Positions 10,496-22,119 are shown, counted from the stretch's first letter. The stretch is DNA of 64,000 nt from Toxotes chatareus (GCA_016801885.1 JAFBJY010000235.1:1-64000), one strand, 5' to 3'. Translations and numbers: made by a program. The notes: generated by a model not told the origin, from the letters alone.

Positions 10496-12517
10496 AAGGG
10501 TGAGTTCAAAGCTCCTGACCTCTAAGAGCCTTGTTTCATAATTCATTTCCAGCCCACAGTGTTTCTGTCCTCCAGCAAACCTTTGGATGTCAGTGTGTCA
10601 AGCTAATGTTGGTGAATCTGAGGCTGTGTTGACTGAGAGAAGAAGCTGTGAGATCTTTTAGACCCTGAGGACTCACTCTGGACTGATTTGATAGATGCTC
10701 CACAAATAAAAGTGCTTCTCCACACTCAACTAACTACTACTCCTCATAGGGACTGTCTGCAGGAACTGAAGCTGCTTTTGGTCAAAGAGATATTCATGTG
10801 TTCACTGTTCACTCAGGACCATTCAGCTGGGTTGGTGAATTCAGCACCAAGGACAGCAGCAGCTGTTACAGTGTGAAGTGCAGCAGCTTCAGAGTCCTTC
10901 TCACCTCACTATGGCAGCAGAGAAGCAGCTAAAGGAGACGCAGCAGCCACAGATTTGTTCCATGCTGCTTACACACTAATTGTTCTCACACTTGTATGAA
11001 CTAATTACTTCGCTTTTTTCTTGTAATTAATGTGACTGACTCTCAGAGACTAACAGAACATTTACCTCCAAGCAGCAGTTACTCCATCAGTATAGAGTCT
11101 CATTATTCAGTCGTGTAACAGGACGGATTCAGACACACTCAGCAACAGAGGACAGTGGAATCATCTTCCCTGATCCATCCTGTCTGTCTCATCCACATCC
11201 TGTAAGACTTTCTGCTTGTCAATAATCCAACCATCATAAATGATTGTCCCTCAGTGCTTTCACTGTAAAAACAGCCTGTGAGACACCATGAGCCTCAGTG
11301 AGATCTGGACATAATGTCAAGTTGTTGCTGTTTAATGTGATAACAAGTTGTTCTGATGGTGAAAGTGGATTAAATAATATAACAGCAATAAGAGACAGAA
11401 GACCACCTGACAGCATTAATGGACATGGACAGATATGTGCTCACACACTGCCGAGCTGCACACACTGTTAAACACTGTCACAGCTCATTAGCATCACGTT
11501 CTACCTGCAATTCAAGATCAATGTGTTGGTTCAGGATGGTACAAAACACAAGACAACAAACAATCAGACACCAGACATGAACTGCATCATGTTAAAATCA
11601 GAGCAAAGCAGCAACAATTACAAAAAGACAGAAAGTCAAACATGTGAGAGCACGATTGAATGTGGAGGAACTGAAGGAAATGTTAGGTTTGTGTCATGTC
11701 CGACAGTCGACAGTCAACCAAATACCCAACAAATCTAAGTCATTTAGCTTTGTAGCTCTGCACACATGCTTCTTCAAACACTGTGGTTTATGACACAGCC
11801 AGTTAAGTCTGGACTTCAAACCAGTTCAAACACAGTCATGCAGCATGTAGATGCAGAATGTAGATCATTTTCTCAAACAGCTGCACCAGCACTGAGGAAT
11901 AAACATCAATGATAATTCATCATGATTTATGCAAAAAAAGAAGTTTAATGTTTCTGTTGTTTTACTGTTTGAAAGAGGAGAAACAATGTTTGTATATTTG
12001 AAGACTAAAATCAGCTGTGAAGAACATTTTCCTTTGTTTTCGTCTTTTCAGAGGTTTTGAAAAACATAAAATGAATCAGTGGCTGTATCAGAATGTGGAG
12101 AGAATCTTTATCGACTACAAACTTGTGACTTTTGGAAATTTCCCAAAGCAAAACTCTGTCCATGTGAATCAAACCAGTAAATGTCTGGTTTCAGCTAATT
12201 TAACCTTTGGGCTGATGAATGAACGACTACCTGCTGCATAATCAGACTCATCACTACATTATTCACTGCACAAGCAGCTGCACACTGGTTCACACCTGAG
12301 AGAATAACGTCTGTCACTGTTCAGTTAGAAGAGTAAAGAAGAAGCAGGTGGTAGAAGAAAAACTGATGAGAGGAGGAAAGCGGAGGAGGGTGAGAAAAGA
12401 TGAATAATTACTGAACCTGCAACATCAACAGACGCCTGTCAGTGCCAAAGAAATGATCCTTATCAAGAAAGGCAGAGATTAAAGCAACTAGCCTCATCTT
12501 CATGTCCCAGATGCTCA
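10496..12517. other. Clean intergenic sequence without a recognisable gene
   Basis: Normal-complexity AT-rich fish intergenic DNA. Short open frames at 10688-10876, 11523-11738 and 12017-12241 have no motif or splice context that I recognise. The only clear feature is the shared segment at 10808-10864. Confidence 0.5.
10808..10864 (+). repeat. Segment shared with 38.36-38.42 kb
   Basis: The words CACTCAGGACCATTCAGCTG, GGTTGGTGAATTCAGCACCA and AGGACAGCAGCAGCTG run without a difference and recur at 38366-38420. A damaged inverted copy lies at about 4606-4650, so the segment is present three times in the window. Confidence 0.9.
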
Positions 12518-12522
12518 CACAG

Positions 12523-13080
12523 TGTCATAGTCTGGAAATTTATGTCAAGTTATGTTTTGTCTGGTGTCTCTATTGTCTTGTGGCTTCTTGTTTTATTTTG
12601 AAATCACTGCCCTAATGTATCTTGTCTAGTTTTACTTCCTGTCTTTGTCTTGTTTCCCGCCGTTGTAATTGTTTCCCGCCCTAATTGTTTCCACCTGTGT
12701 CCCCTTACCTGTTGTGTGTATATATAGTCTGCGTCTCCCCATGTCCTGTGCCAGTTAGTCTTGTCATGTTGTCAGACAACCAGCCTTTGTACATGTTTCC
12801 CTTGCCAAGTCAGGTTGTGTGTTTCTGTTGTTACTTTTTCCTAATCTTAACCTCTGTTCTTGTTGTTAGATTTTCTTTACTTTGTTTAGCACATTTGCCT
12901 TTTCTCCTCAAATGAGTGATTTTCAGTTGTTACCTTGTTACCTCCTAGAGTGATTTTCAGTTGTTACTTCGTTACCTCCTAGAGTGATTTTCAGTTGTTA
13001 CTTTGTGAATAAAATTGTTTTCTTTGTACTTTTGCCATCGAGTCGTGCATTTGGGTTCAAGTCCTAGTTCAGTCATAACA
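12523..13080 (+). mobile_element. Solo LTR of a Gypsy-type retrotransposon, 5-bp target duplication CACAG
   Basis: The 558-bp unit begins TGTCATAG and ends GTCATAACA (TG...CA). It is flanked by the direct 5-bp repeat CACAG (12518-12522 and 13081-13085). Inside are a TATA-like TATATATAG (about 12720) and an AATAAA polyadenylation signal (about 13008) in LTR order. There is no internal coding region, so this is a solo LTR, the usual product of recombination between two LTRs. An identically organised relative lies at 52074-52611. Confidence 0.9.
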
Positions 13081-13085
13081 CACAG

Positions 13086-14272
13086 TTTTTTGAAAAGTAA
13101 AGTAAACCAGATGAAAATAAATCATTCATGATTTGACTCAAGATGAAGAAAAACATCTCTTGACCTGGATGCATGAAATAAAAGTAATAAATCAGTGAAG
13201 GTTCAGAATGGTTTCAGTTTAATATCACAGATCTTATTTAAAGCTCTGTTAGTCCAGCTGTGGATCAGCTACTGGACACTGACGGGACATACACCATCCC
13301 TCTGGCTGTCCCATAGAACAAACCCTGACTTCATATCAGGTGAGGATGTGTCCTTCATTTAAACTGAGGACTATAGGAAAAGTATAAGCTTCATTTGTTC
13401 AGAAGCTGTTTCCAGTTATTGGAATTTTAAAATAAATAAAATCTCAGTTTGATCACAAACAAAACAGATTCTATAAATTCCCTTGACAGAAGTAAAACCA
13501 ATCTCATTTCTATTATCAGCTGAATAAATGTTCATTTTCTCAGCTCACCATCTGCTGGGCTACAGAGCTGATCAGCTCAGCAGACGTGTTGTGATCTAAT
13601 AGGATCAGACAGGTGGAGACATGAAGGATGAAAACAGCTCTGCTCCAATGAAGGAAGCAGAACTAGAAACAGGCAGAGACACCTGCTGTACTGATTTCAT
13701 CAACACTAACAGAGAAACACAGAGATGGAGTGAAGTTTCATTCATGCATCTTAGTTTAATATTTAAAGGTTATTCTGGACCATGGAAAATAAAAGTCCCA
13801 GAAAAAGCTAGTACTCCTGACATCAGGAATGAATTTTAAAATGACTCATGAGCTGATTTAAAAATCTCAAATGTTTTGATGTGCATTTAAAAATATAAAG
13901 TATGAGGGAAAACTGTTGAAAACTCACCACTTCAAGCTTCTCCTTCCTCCACCTGTTTCTCTCCCTCCTTTCATCTGTCTCTATGTAGACTCACTCCTTC
14001 CTGTACTGTCTCTCTGCATCTCCTTCATTTCACCTTCAGCTTTACTTTTCATGTCAGTATCATCCACATACAGAGACTATAGAAGCAAATGGGTCATTTA
14101 GCAAAGACGAACACATCAAAGATAAAACACAAACTTTCTACATGCTCCTAAAGTCAGAAACACACTCAAACACCAAAATTCTCTTGTTTCTCAGGCAAAC
14201 ACATGCACACCCTCCTACAGACTGTCCACACTGCTGCTCTCTGTGTCTGTGAGATCACTCGTCACCATTCGA
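13086..14272. other. Intergenic, no gene recognised
   Basis: Two short open frames (13621-13839 and 13916-14101) show no recognisable domain. No terminal repeats were seen. Confidence 0.4.
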
Positions 14273-14867
14273 CAAGGTCCCATGTCTCTATCTTGCTCCC
14301 CTGAGAATCGGTCAAAACAGACCCTGGTTAAAACTCTAAGCCCTGTACACTCTTAGCAACCCTAAACACCAACTTCAACGTTACAAAAAGTACCACAAAA
14401 AGGGGGGTCCAAACAACTCCTTAGGCTCTGAAACATGCTCCTAAACCCTTTCTGGGGGATCACTTTTGGCCTCTCACAGGCAAATTTTCACGCTCCCAAC
14501 TCACTTATATGGAGGAACTTCAAATGCTCATAACTCTGGAACCCTAAGTCCTAGAGACTCAAGGGTGGTACCGTTGGACTCGGGATACCCACAAATGAGG
14601 GGGGGGGGGGGGTAGGACAAGGTCCCATGTCTCTATCTTGCTCCCCTGAGAATCGGTTAAAACTGACCCTGGTTAAAACCCCAAATTTTCACTCTCCCAA
14701 CTCCCTTTTTTGGGGGAACTTCAAATGCTCATAACTCCAGAACCCTAAGTCCTAGAGACTCGAGGGTGGTACCGTTGGACTCGGGGGTACACACACAAAT
14801 GGGGGGGTAGGACAAGGTCCCATGTCTCTATCTTGCTCCCTGAGAATCGGTCAAAACAGACCCTGGT
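14273..14867 (+). repeat. Imperfect tandem repeat, about 2.5 copies
   Basis: The word AGGTCCCATGTCTCTATCTT followed by GCTCCC..GAGAATCGGT occurs near 14275, 14620 and 14816. The word CTTCAAATGCTCATAACTC followed by CCTAAGTCCTAGAGACTC occurs near 14520 and 14718. The spacing is about 345 and 196 bp, so the first unit is longer than the second. Poly-G tracts of 7-16 bases lie between units. The array ends exactly where the duplicated gene remnant starts. Confidence 0.8.
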
Positions 14868-15490
14868 TAAGATTATAGTAAAACCATTAGAACAATGCAC
14901 AGAGTAATATCATAAACACACTACTTAATATATATAATGAGTGTAAAAGTACTTTTCACTCTGTCCCCATAGTGGGACAGCAACATGGCTTCTCTTCTGG
15001 TGCTGCTTCATCTTCTCACTCCACAACCAGCTGGAAGAAAGCGTCCCACAAAGATCAGCGTCGGAGAGGCAACGGATCATCGGGTAAAATTTCAGAAGGT
15101 TTGTCAAAACTTCCAAATACTGTAGATGTTGCTGAGTAAGCACATTTTGTAAACATATTTCTCTTGTTTCAGTCCCAAAGCCTTGAGGATCATCTCCTGA
15201 CCACTGAAGGAACCCATCAGCCATATCTTCTTTCCACAGAAACTTCAAAGACCCAGGTTTTCACTTTTTATATTGTCTTGGACAAAAAGCTTCTGTCATG
15301 TCAGTCATGTACATCCTTTGGTGCTTTTGATGAGCTGTTCAAGTCACATTTTGTTTTTGGTGTGAAGTATGATGACGCTCTCTCCAGTCTGTACACATTT
15401 TGCAGACAGAGTAAAAGAGCTCAGAGCAAAGCTGTTAAACAAACCATAAGTAGCTTATTTAGCCAAAATGTTGAGATGTTTCCTCTGTAA
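14868..15490 (+). pseudogene. Copy 1 of an unnamed spliced gene, last two exons only
   Basis: This is the 5'-truncated duplicate of the gene remnant at 38.9-41.08 kb. The penultimate exon covers about 14973-15098 and starts in the region encoding SNMASLLVLLHLLTP. The last exon covers 15173-15490 and ends in a TAA stop. It encodes SLEDHLLTTEGTHQPYLL and FYIVLDKKLLSCQSC. Copy 1 keeps a stretch after GAFDELFKS (HFVFGVKYDDAL) that copy 2 has lost. Its splice acceptor has changed from CCCCAG to CCCCATAG, which would shift the frame, so it is probably not functional. I do not recognise the protein family for certain. Confidence 0.6.
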
Positions 15491-15503
15491 TTCATCCTTT
15501 GGT

Positions 15504-16018
15504 TCAGTGTTGCTTTTGTTCAGGAACCTCAAATGAATTCATGCCATGTATCCAGGTAAAAGTCTCTCTAGTTATTGTGGATTCAGGAGACATCTCATTA
15601 AGATACACAGCTCCATTGATAACACAAGTGTGTCTAACCAGATCCCTTTCAACAACGACACAGAGACAGTAAACAATTCTCAGTCTGTAACTGATGAAAT
15701 ACTTCATCTCATTTCCAAAATACTGAAGCAGGTCCTTCAGGTTCTACTCACAACAAAGACGCAGCGTGCTTCAGTTATAGCCAAGCTTTTGGGGAGTGGT
15801 GAACCAAATACTGTAGTTCTTTATACAACTGAAAATTTAGAGGAATTTATCAAGCAGGTTATCAAGCAGCTATCACTGGGAATGCCTGTCCTTAAAAACA
15901 GTTGAGTCTGGTCCAGTTAAAATGTGTTCACTTGAAACACTGGATTTTTCTGAAGATATAACAGCATCTCTTCACCTTGATTGTGAAGCCATCGTCTGTG
16001 TCACACAGTGGGTGAAAT
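15504..16018 (+). pseudogene. Copy 1 of a second, adjacent reading frame (possible zinc-finger tail)
   Basis: A frame entered after a splice-like TCTCTCTAG (about 15574) encodes SYCGFRRHLIKIHSS, which has the look of the C-terminal half of a C2H2 finger, then a Ser/Asn-rich linker and a helical stretch ending SLGMPVLKNS at the stop (15903-15905). The counterpart in copy 2 is 41089-41488. After the stop, 15906-16018 matches copy 2 and then jumps: the next 1.03 kb of copy 2 is missing here, so this copy carries an internal deletion. Function unknown. Confidence 0.45.
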
Positions 16019-16650
16019 GCTGAGTAAAGTTGATCATTTTGAATCTGATTTCCAGAAATGTCATCTCTATATTGTTTCCAAACCTCTTTGCACTCACCCC
16101 ACCAGGGATGGCAGCTGAGATGTTCAGATAAACAGAAGTGAACCATGAAGCACGTGCTGGGTTAAACATCATCACTGGCTGACAGATGAAGTCCAGGGTA
16201 AGAAAGCTGAGAGCAGAAGAGGAACACATTCACAAAGTGTGATATTAAAGAGAGTCAACAATGAAATCTGCTCTTCACCTGAGCTTCTTTCCACTAACTG
16301 CCTCTAGAAGGTGCCAAAGCTCCTGAAGTGCTGATTTGGAAATGTTTCATACTATCTCAGGAATAATATGATGGAAACTTGAAATGATTGTGATGATTGT
16401 TTACTGTATAAGTCCATGTAAGAGCTCCTTATTTGTTATTATTTACCAGAGGAAGTCAGGCTGCTTCCTGAACAGAGACAACTGTTCACAAATGTACTCA
16501 GTGGTTTCACTGTGTTAGGTAATAACTAAGATTTAATGTTTCATTCTAAACTCCAGTGCCAGCCAATGGAGACAGGCCAATACTGAGTGAATACAATACT
16601 GAATACATATGAAAACTGCAGGATCTGTGCATGAGGACAGGATATTTTCA
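16019..16650 (+). repeat. Flank shared with 42.64-43.26 kb
   Basis: This is a near-identical copy of 42642-43255 in the same orientation. It shows that the two gene remnants are duplicated together with their downstream DNA and are not independent insertions of one short element. No reading frame here looks real. Confidence 0.85.
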
Positions 16651-17275
16651 ACTATTCTTGGACTTTTGTTAAACTCTATATAGCACCTTTTGGACTCTTG
16701 GGTTTTGTTAGTAGTTTCCTGTTTTTGTTAAAACGTGTTACTCTTGGTCTCTTAAGTTTTGGTTTTGCATTTCCGGAGCCCTTGTGTATCTGTCCTTTGT
16801 CTACTTCTTGTCTTTCTCCTGTTTTCCTCCTTTGCTGACTGTCTGTCCCACCCTAATGTGTGTCACCTGTTGTCAATTAGTCCTAGTGTATTTAAGTCTC
16901 ATTCTTCCCTTGTCTCGTAGCCTGTGTTCACCAGTGTTTTGTCCAAGTCTGTTCCTGCTGTGGTTGTACCTGCTTTTCTCATCCTGGAATCTGTGTTCTG
17001 TCCTGCCCTTAGTGTTACCTGTTTCCCTGTCTTTGTCACCTCCAGGATTTGTCCTCTGTTCCCTTTGGATTCACTTTAACTTGTTCACCCTAAGTAAGCA
17101 CTTCAGAGTTTTAAGTTTTGGACTTGAGTTTTTCTTGGACGATTTTGTTGTTTACGTTTTGTCTTTGATCCAGTGATTGTGAGTTTAATAAACTGACACG
17201 TCCGTCCGTCTTGGGGTTTCTACACCTGTGCCCTCCCCCTTAGTGTTCTTGGCCACAGCAGTGACTGTAACAGGT
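16651..17275 (+). mobile_element. LTR-like segment of a Gypsy-type element
   Basis: The TC/TG-rich style, the TATTTAAG promoter-like word (about 16890) and the TTTAATAAAC polyadenylation word (about 17185) follow the same plan as the two complete solo LTRs. A shortened copy lies at 43256-43725. The termini are not clear and no target duplication was found, so only part of an LTR may be present. Confidence 0.55.
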
Positions 17276-18430
17276 CCCTGCTGACCTCTCATTTCATATT
17301 TTTACACTGTGTTTAAATATATGACACCGTGTGGACACAATATCATCTGAAAGGATTTTAAACCTCAGGATGAGGCCACTTGAAAGTTTACTCATCCCTG
17401 GAACAACATCTGATGCTGTAGCTAATTTTTTCACCTGGTCATCTAGCCCTTGTGTATCTGTCCTCTGTCTACTTCTTGTCTTTTTCCTGCCCCTTCTCTG
17501 AGACTGTGTCACTGCTCACTGGTAGCACATGGTAGGACAGACACTCAGCCCTGTACCCATTCATGGTTCATAACAAATAACTCCCCACTGTTTTCCTGGT
17601 GAGTGCACGCACCACATTGGACAAATGTTCATACACCATATACCCAACCCTCACAGTAAAACATAAGAAACACACTACACACCAGCTCTGTTATTTCAAG
17701 ATGGTTTATTCACTCATATGCTTTTACCAGTGCTGCTGCCATCTTGGTCCTCTCCTTCTCTGTGCCTGGGGCTGAACCAGAGCAGCTGAAGAAGGCTGCC
17801 TTATGTAGTGGTAGGAGGAACCTGTACAGCTGCTTAATTGCCATACCAGGTCCCACTGAGTGGGAGGGGGATTTTGGTTTGGCATTAATATAATGGATGA
17901 TATGATGAAACAGGTTCATGTATGTGTGAATTATTGAAATGATGATTAGTTTTTGTTGTGGGTTTAATGACCAGGGACCTGATTATGAAGATGTGGTGAC
18001 CAGAGATCTCATTTAATGCACTGATTGCAAATTGGTTGGTCTTGGGAGGGCTTAGGGTTTATAATGCTCCGGCCAACAAAGAGCTCGAGGAGAGAGTGAG
18101 GGATGCAACACCCAGTAAATTGTGGATTTAATTTTTGTTACTTTTGCTTTGCTTTCTGTTAGCATTTTGCCTATAAATGAATGCACCGCTTAGATGCTAT
18201 TTGTAACTCCAGCCATCATTTTTTTATTTCATAAACTAAAAATAAAACCCACGTTTGTGTGACGTGCAGGGGGCAGAGGTGAGATGGACAGTCATAAAAC
18301 CGAGTTTGCTTTTAAGAAACAGACTGGGCAGTTACTTCAGAGGAAGAAGACTTTAGTTTTGAAGCACAAGGGGCAAAACCCAAGCCTCAACAGCAAGAGC
18401 CTGGGTTATCACTGAGAATTACCTTCTAAG
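17276..18430. other. Intergenic or retroelement leader, no gene recognised
   Basis: 17446-17491 repeats a 45-bp word from 16783-16828 (CCCTTGTGTATCTGTCC...CTACTTCTTGTCTTT). The rest may include the leader of the Gypsy element that starts near 18.43 kb, but no LTR boundary or primer site is recognised. Confidence 0.35.
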
Positions 18431-19285
18431 TTTTGAACGCATGGCAAGAACGTGGCAGTGGCCAGAGGAGGAGTGGCCCTGCCGACTCATTCCCCTGCTG
18501 ACTGGAAAAGCTCTGGAGGCCTACAGCCATGGATAAAGATGGATCCAATTGTTAGAAGAATCTGAGGGAGGCACTGTTGGCTAAGTTTGATATCTCGGCT
18601 GAAACTTACAGTCAACGGTTCAGGGCCACTTCAATGCCAGCTGGGGAGGCGCCAACTTAGGACGTACCACTGACTTAAGGGCCTATATCGGCGGTTGATG
18701 CGACCTGAACAGAAGAAGGGAGAAGGAGAGACAATTATCTTGGAGCAGCTGCTGCAGGTGTTTCCTGCAGACATCAGAACCTGGATGTGACAACATGAAC
18801 CAGAGAATGGTTTGACACCAGCAAAGTTAGCCATGCAGCACCTGAATGCCAGAAGGGGGGTCCCTGCTCGACCAACGCAGAACACCACCACCAGGGACTA
18901 TGATCGCTTCAGGGATGCTCCTCGAAAGAAATCTGAAGGTAATCGGAGGGAGCAGGATAAAAGTCACATGTCTCAGACATGGACTAAGACTTTAGTGTGC
19001 TATCATTGTTAGCAGCAGGGGCACAAGGTGACTGTGTGCCCCCTGAAGAGACCAAAACTGACTAGGTTGTGTTATGTGCTTAGGAAAGATGAGCAGGTTG
19101 ACTGCCATGACAGTAAGAGGCAGTCCAGAAGTGTTCAAGTTAAGGTAAAGTTATGGTAAAGAACTGACTGCATTACTTGATTCTGGTAGGTCCATGTCTT
19201 TCATCAGGAAAACATGTGCCTTGTGTTATTGACTACAGCCAGCAAACGAATGTCTCATGTGTACATGGTGACTGTAAACCAGAAC
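18431..19285 (+). pseudogene. Gypsy (Gmr1-like) gag and protease, 5' part, decayed
   Basis: In translation this contains WPEEEWPCRLIPLLTGKALE and LEQLLQVFPADI, which resemble the SCAN-like capsid segment of a common fish Gypsy lineage. It also contains a zinc knuckle CYHC..QGHKVTVC (CX2CX4HX4C) interrupted by a stop at about 19011. Downstream, LDSGRSMSFIR near 19168-19205 is an aspartic protease active site (D-S-G). Several frameshifts and stops separate the pieces. The protease continues at 20608 after the hAT insertion. In life the gag would form the particle and the protease would cut the polyprotein; this copy is dead. Confidence 0.7.
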
Positions 19286-19293
19286 CACAGGTG

Positions 19294-20599
19294 CAGGGCT
19301 GGACTGGGACAAAAAAACGGTCCTGGCATTTTTGGCTTAGACTGGCCCCTCATAATTAGCGGTGCACAACAGACTAATTTATGTATGTGTTGCCTGAAGC
19401 AATGTATTTTACTATTGTTACGTCTTGGCCTAGGGAAACCATGGTGCAACATTTAAAGGAAAATCCCAGCTCCCAAAAACCACCAGCAAACTCACAGTAA
19501 CTACACATTCAATGGTTTATTTAAAATGCATCTTGCACACATGGTCAGGAGCACGTTGGCTGACAGTCCACCAGGAAGTGGAGAGAGGAGAGCCCTCAGT
19601 AAATGACAGCTTCAAATATTTAGAATAGATTTCAGAAATATTATAACACTCTCTCTTCTCTCTCCTCAACTGCTACCTCAACAGCCTGGCTTGACCAGAC
19701 AGGAAGAGAGGGACAGATTATTACAATTTATTAAGTGATAAATAGAAAACCTAAAGAAACAAAATTAAAATAAAAATATTTGGAACCACCTGGAAAAACT
19801 GCAACTATCTAAACCATCAAAACATTTAGTATATTTAGGTTACATTTTATTTTTGATAATAATCAGAAAAAATCTCATACTAACTGGAGTGATAATGTAA
19901 AAAAAAAACTGCACGGAACAAAAACAAAACACAATTTAAGGCAACTGCTGCGACAGGAAATAACATTATTCACTGCTCACCATTCTCATGTAATTCTACA
20001 CATAGGTCACCTGTTTTGGCTTCAAAACGGCGAATTTCACCGAAAGGTGAGTGATTTTCATGCCTGTTCATCACCTAAAAGTCCTGGTATTATCCTAACA
20101 TTACTACCTGATACCTGCTGTGCCTGTGCTACACTTCCCTGGTCACTCTGTCCTCGCGTTCCCTGTCAACAGTCTCTGGCTGCTCCTCTCCCTGTTCACC
20201 TTCAACCTGGGCTGCAGGAGGCGTGGAGGCTACAGCGGCCCCACCAGAGAATATGTCTGTTATTTTAGCACATTTTGCAGCGTCTATAGCGAGATTTTTT
20301 TTTTTGATCTTTTAGCCCACAACTTCTCCGCACCTCCTTTCTTCCACTTCTCCATGTTTTCACGCTCAACACTATGAAACTGGCGGGGATCAGTGCAGAG
20401 AAAGGGGTGGGGCCACTCTGGTAAGCTACTGTATCCTGATTGGTTTAGTCCACTGTCTATATTGAAGATGGACCAATGGGCCACCCCCCTCTAAACTGCG
20501 GGCGGTTTAAAAAAAAACAAAAAAAACACAGCATCGGCCCCTAGGACTGTCGGCCCACCGGGAAAGTGCCCGGTATGCCCGATTATCAGTCCAGGCCTG
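19294..20599. mobile_element. Non-autonomous hAT element inserted in the Gypsy protease, 8-bp target duplication
   Basis: The 1306-bp element has near-perfect terminal inverted repeats: CAGGGCTGGACTG on the left and CAGTCCAGGCCTG on the right, with one mismatch. It is flanked by a perfect 8-bp duplication CACAGGTG (19286-19293 and 20600-20607). TIRs starting CAGGG and an 8-bp duplication are the signature of hAT transposons. Removing the element and one duplication copy rejoins the protease frame. No transposase frame is present inside, so it was mobilised in trans. Confidence 0.92.
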
Positions 20600-20607
20600 C
20601 ACAGGTG

Positions 20608-20751
20608 GAACTTACAGTGGATGGACAGAAATATTTGATGAAAGTGGGAGTGGTGGAGAATTTACCTGTGGAGATGCTCTTGGGGTGGGATTTGCCTGTT
20701 TTGTTTGATCTCCTCAGTAAGAGTAACAGTCCATGTAATGTTCCTCGGTGA
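20608..20751 (+). pseudogene. Gypsy protease, C-terminal part
   Basis: This continues the frame interrupted at 19293. It encodes VELTVDGQKYLMKVGVVENL and PVEMLLGWDLPVLFDLLS, the second half of the aspartic protease fold (the ILG-like LLGWD motif), then a stop. It is the downstream half of the same gene. Confidence 0.7.
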
Positions 20752-20879
20752 TGAATGTCTCTTGTTTTGTCATGACTCCGTTCCAGGCCAAAGCCCAAGC
20801 TCAGCCAGGAGTACAGCCTCTGCCAGACTTGTGTGGTAGTCTGTATGCTGAATCTGCTGAAACCCCAGACAATATTTTC

Positions 20880-22115
20880 TCTGTTAAGTGAGAAGTACCA
20901 GAAAATATCAGTATGTTACAACAGTCTGATCCTTTGTTGAAGTCTTTGTTAAACAAGGTTTTAACCTCTGCCGATCACATGACTAAATTTTTGGGTTCAA
21001 TGTATGTTCTTCACAATGATATTCTGTACACAAGGGAAAGAGCCAGACAGCGTTCAGTTAGTGGTGCCAGGCAGTTGCAGATTGGTTGCAGTTGGTATTA
21101 CACCTGGCCCACACCATTCCATGGGAGGGGCACTTAGGTCACTATAAGACATATCTCAGGTTGGCCTGTCAGTTCTTTTGGGTGCCAAAAAAACAGTGCC
21201 TCCTGTAAAGCAGACCGAGCACCTTTGGAGACTACGCCAGTGATTACCACCCCATTCAAGCAAACTGCCATGGACATTGTGGGACCCTTAGAAAAAAGCT
21301 CAGCAGGACATTAGTACATTCTTGTTGTCTGTGACTATGCTACTCAGTTCCCAGAAGCTTTTCCCCTCTGGTCCATATCACCAAAACTGATCAGTGCTCT
21401 TGACCAGCTCTACTCTCGAGTAGGCATCCCAGAGGAGATTCTGACCAAGGAACCAACTTTAAGTCTCGCCTGTTAAGTCAGCAGCATAAAGAGTTGGGCA
21501 TAACAGCAATCAAGACATCTCGCTATCACCCAGAGACAGATGGACTGGTGGAGAGGTTTAACCAGACCCTCAATAGGATGCTGAGAAAGTTTGTCTCTGA
21601 CACAGGAAAAGACTGGGATAAGTGGTTACTTTTTCTTATTTTTGCCTACAGCGAAGTGCCACAAGCTTCCACTGGGTTCTCTCCTTTCGAGCTGCTGTAT
21701 GGGTGGCCTGTACAAGGGCCCCTGGGTCTCTAAAGAAGAATTGGAAGGAGAAACAGCCTACCAAGGAGGAGCAGGGGAAAGGGGTGATACACTATGTCCT
21801 GCAGTTGAGGGACAGATTGGAGCAGTACAGAGAGGAGGCCAGATTGAACCTCCTGGAGGCCCAGAAGGCACAGAAGAGGCTATATGACCAACAGGCCCGC
21901 CAACATGAGTTCAAACCAGGTTAAAAGGTCCTGCTGCTCCTGCCCTCAGCATCCAGCAAGCTGCTGGCTAAGTGGCAGGGGCCGTTTGAAGTGACTAGGC
22001 TGATGGGGCCTACAACATATGAAATTTTTCATCCAGAGAGGGGGAAACAAAAGCAAACTTACCATGTAAACCTTTTGAAAGCCTGGGAAGAAAGGGGCCG
22101 ACTTTTTCCATAACC
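20880..22115 (+). pseudogene. Gypsy integrase, decayed, upstream of RT
   Basis: The pieces in order are a zinc-binding region (GHLGHYKTYLRLACQFFW-like, about 21130-21180), the catalytic core start (DIVGPL, about 21274), DQGTNFKSR-like (about 21445), HPETDGLVERFNQTLNRML (about 21528-21585, including the catalytic Glu), and SPFELLYGW (about 21685). The C-terminal SKLLAKWQGPFEV and YHVNLLKAW (about 21955-22080) follow. The frame breaks several times. The DDE core order is standard; what is unusual is its place directly after protease and before RT. Confidence 0.75.
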
Positions 22116-22119
22116 TCCT

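Noticed and set aside
12685..12915. 76-codon hydrophobic frame
   Set aside because: It falls entirely inside the solo LTR; TC/TG-rich LTR sequence gives Cys/Phe/Leu-rich spurious peptides.
16784..17176. 130-codon hydrophobic frame resembling a membrane protein
   Set aside because: It is in the LTR-like segment, and the same bias produces a similar frame in the second copy at 43.2-43.6 kb. No conserved motif.
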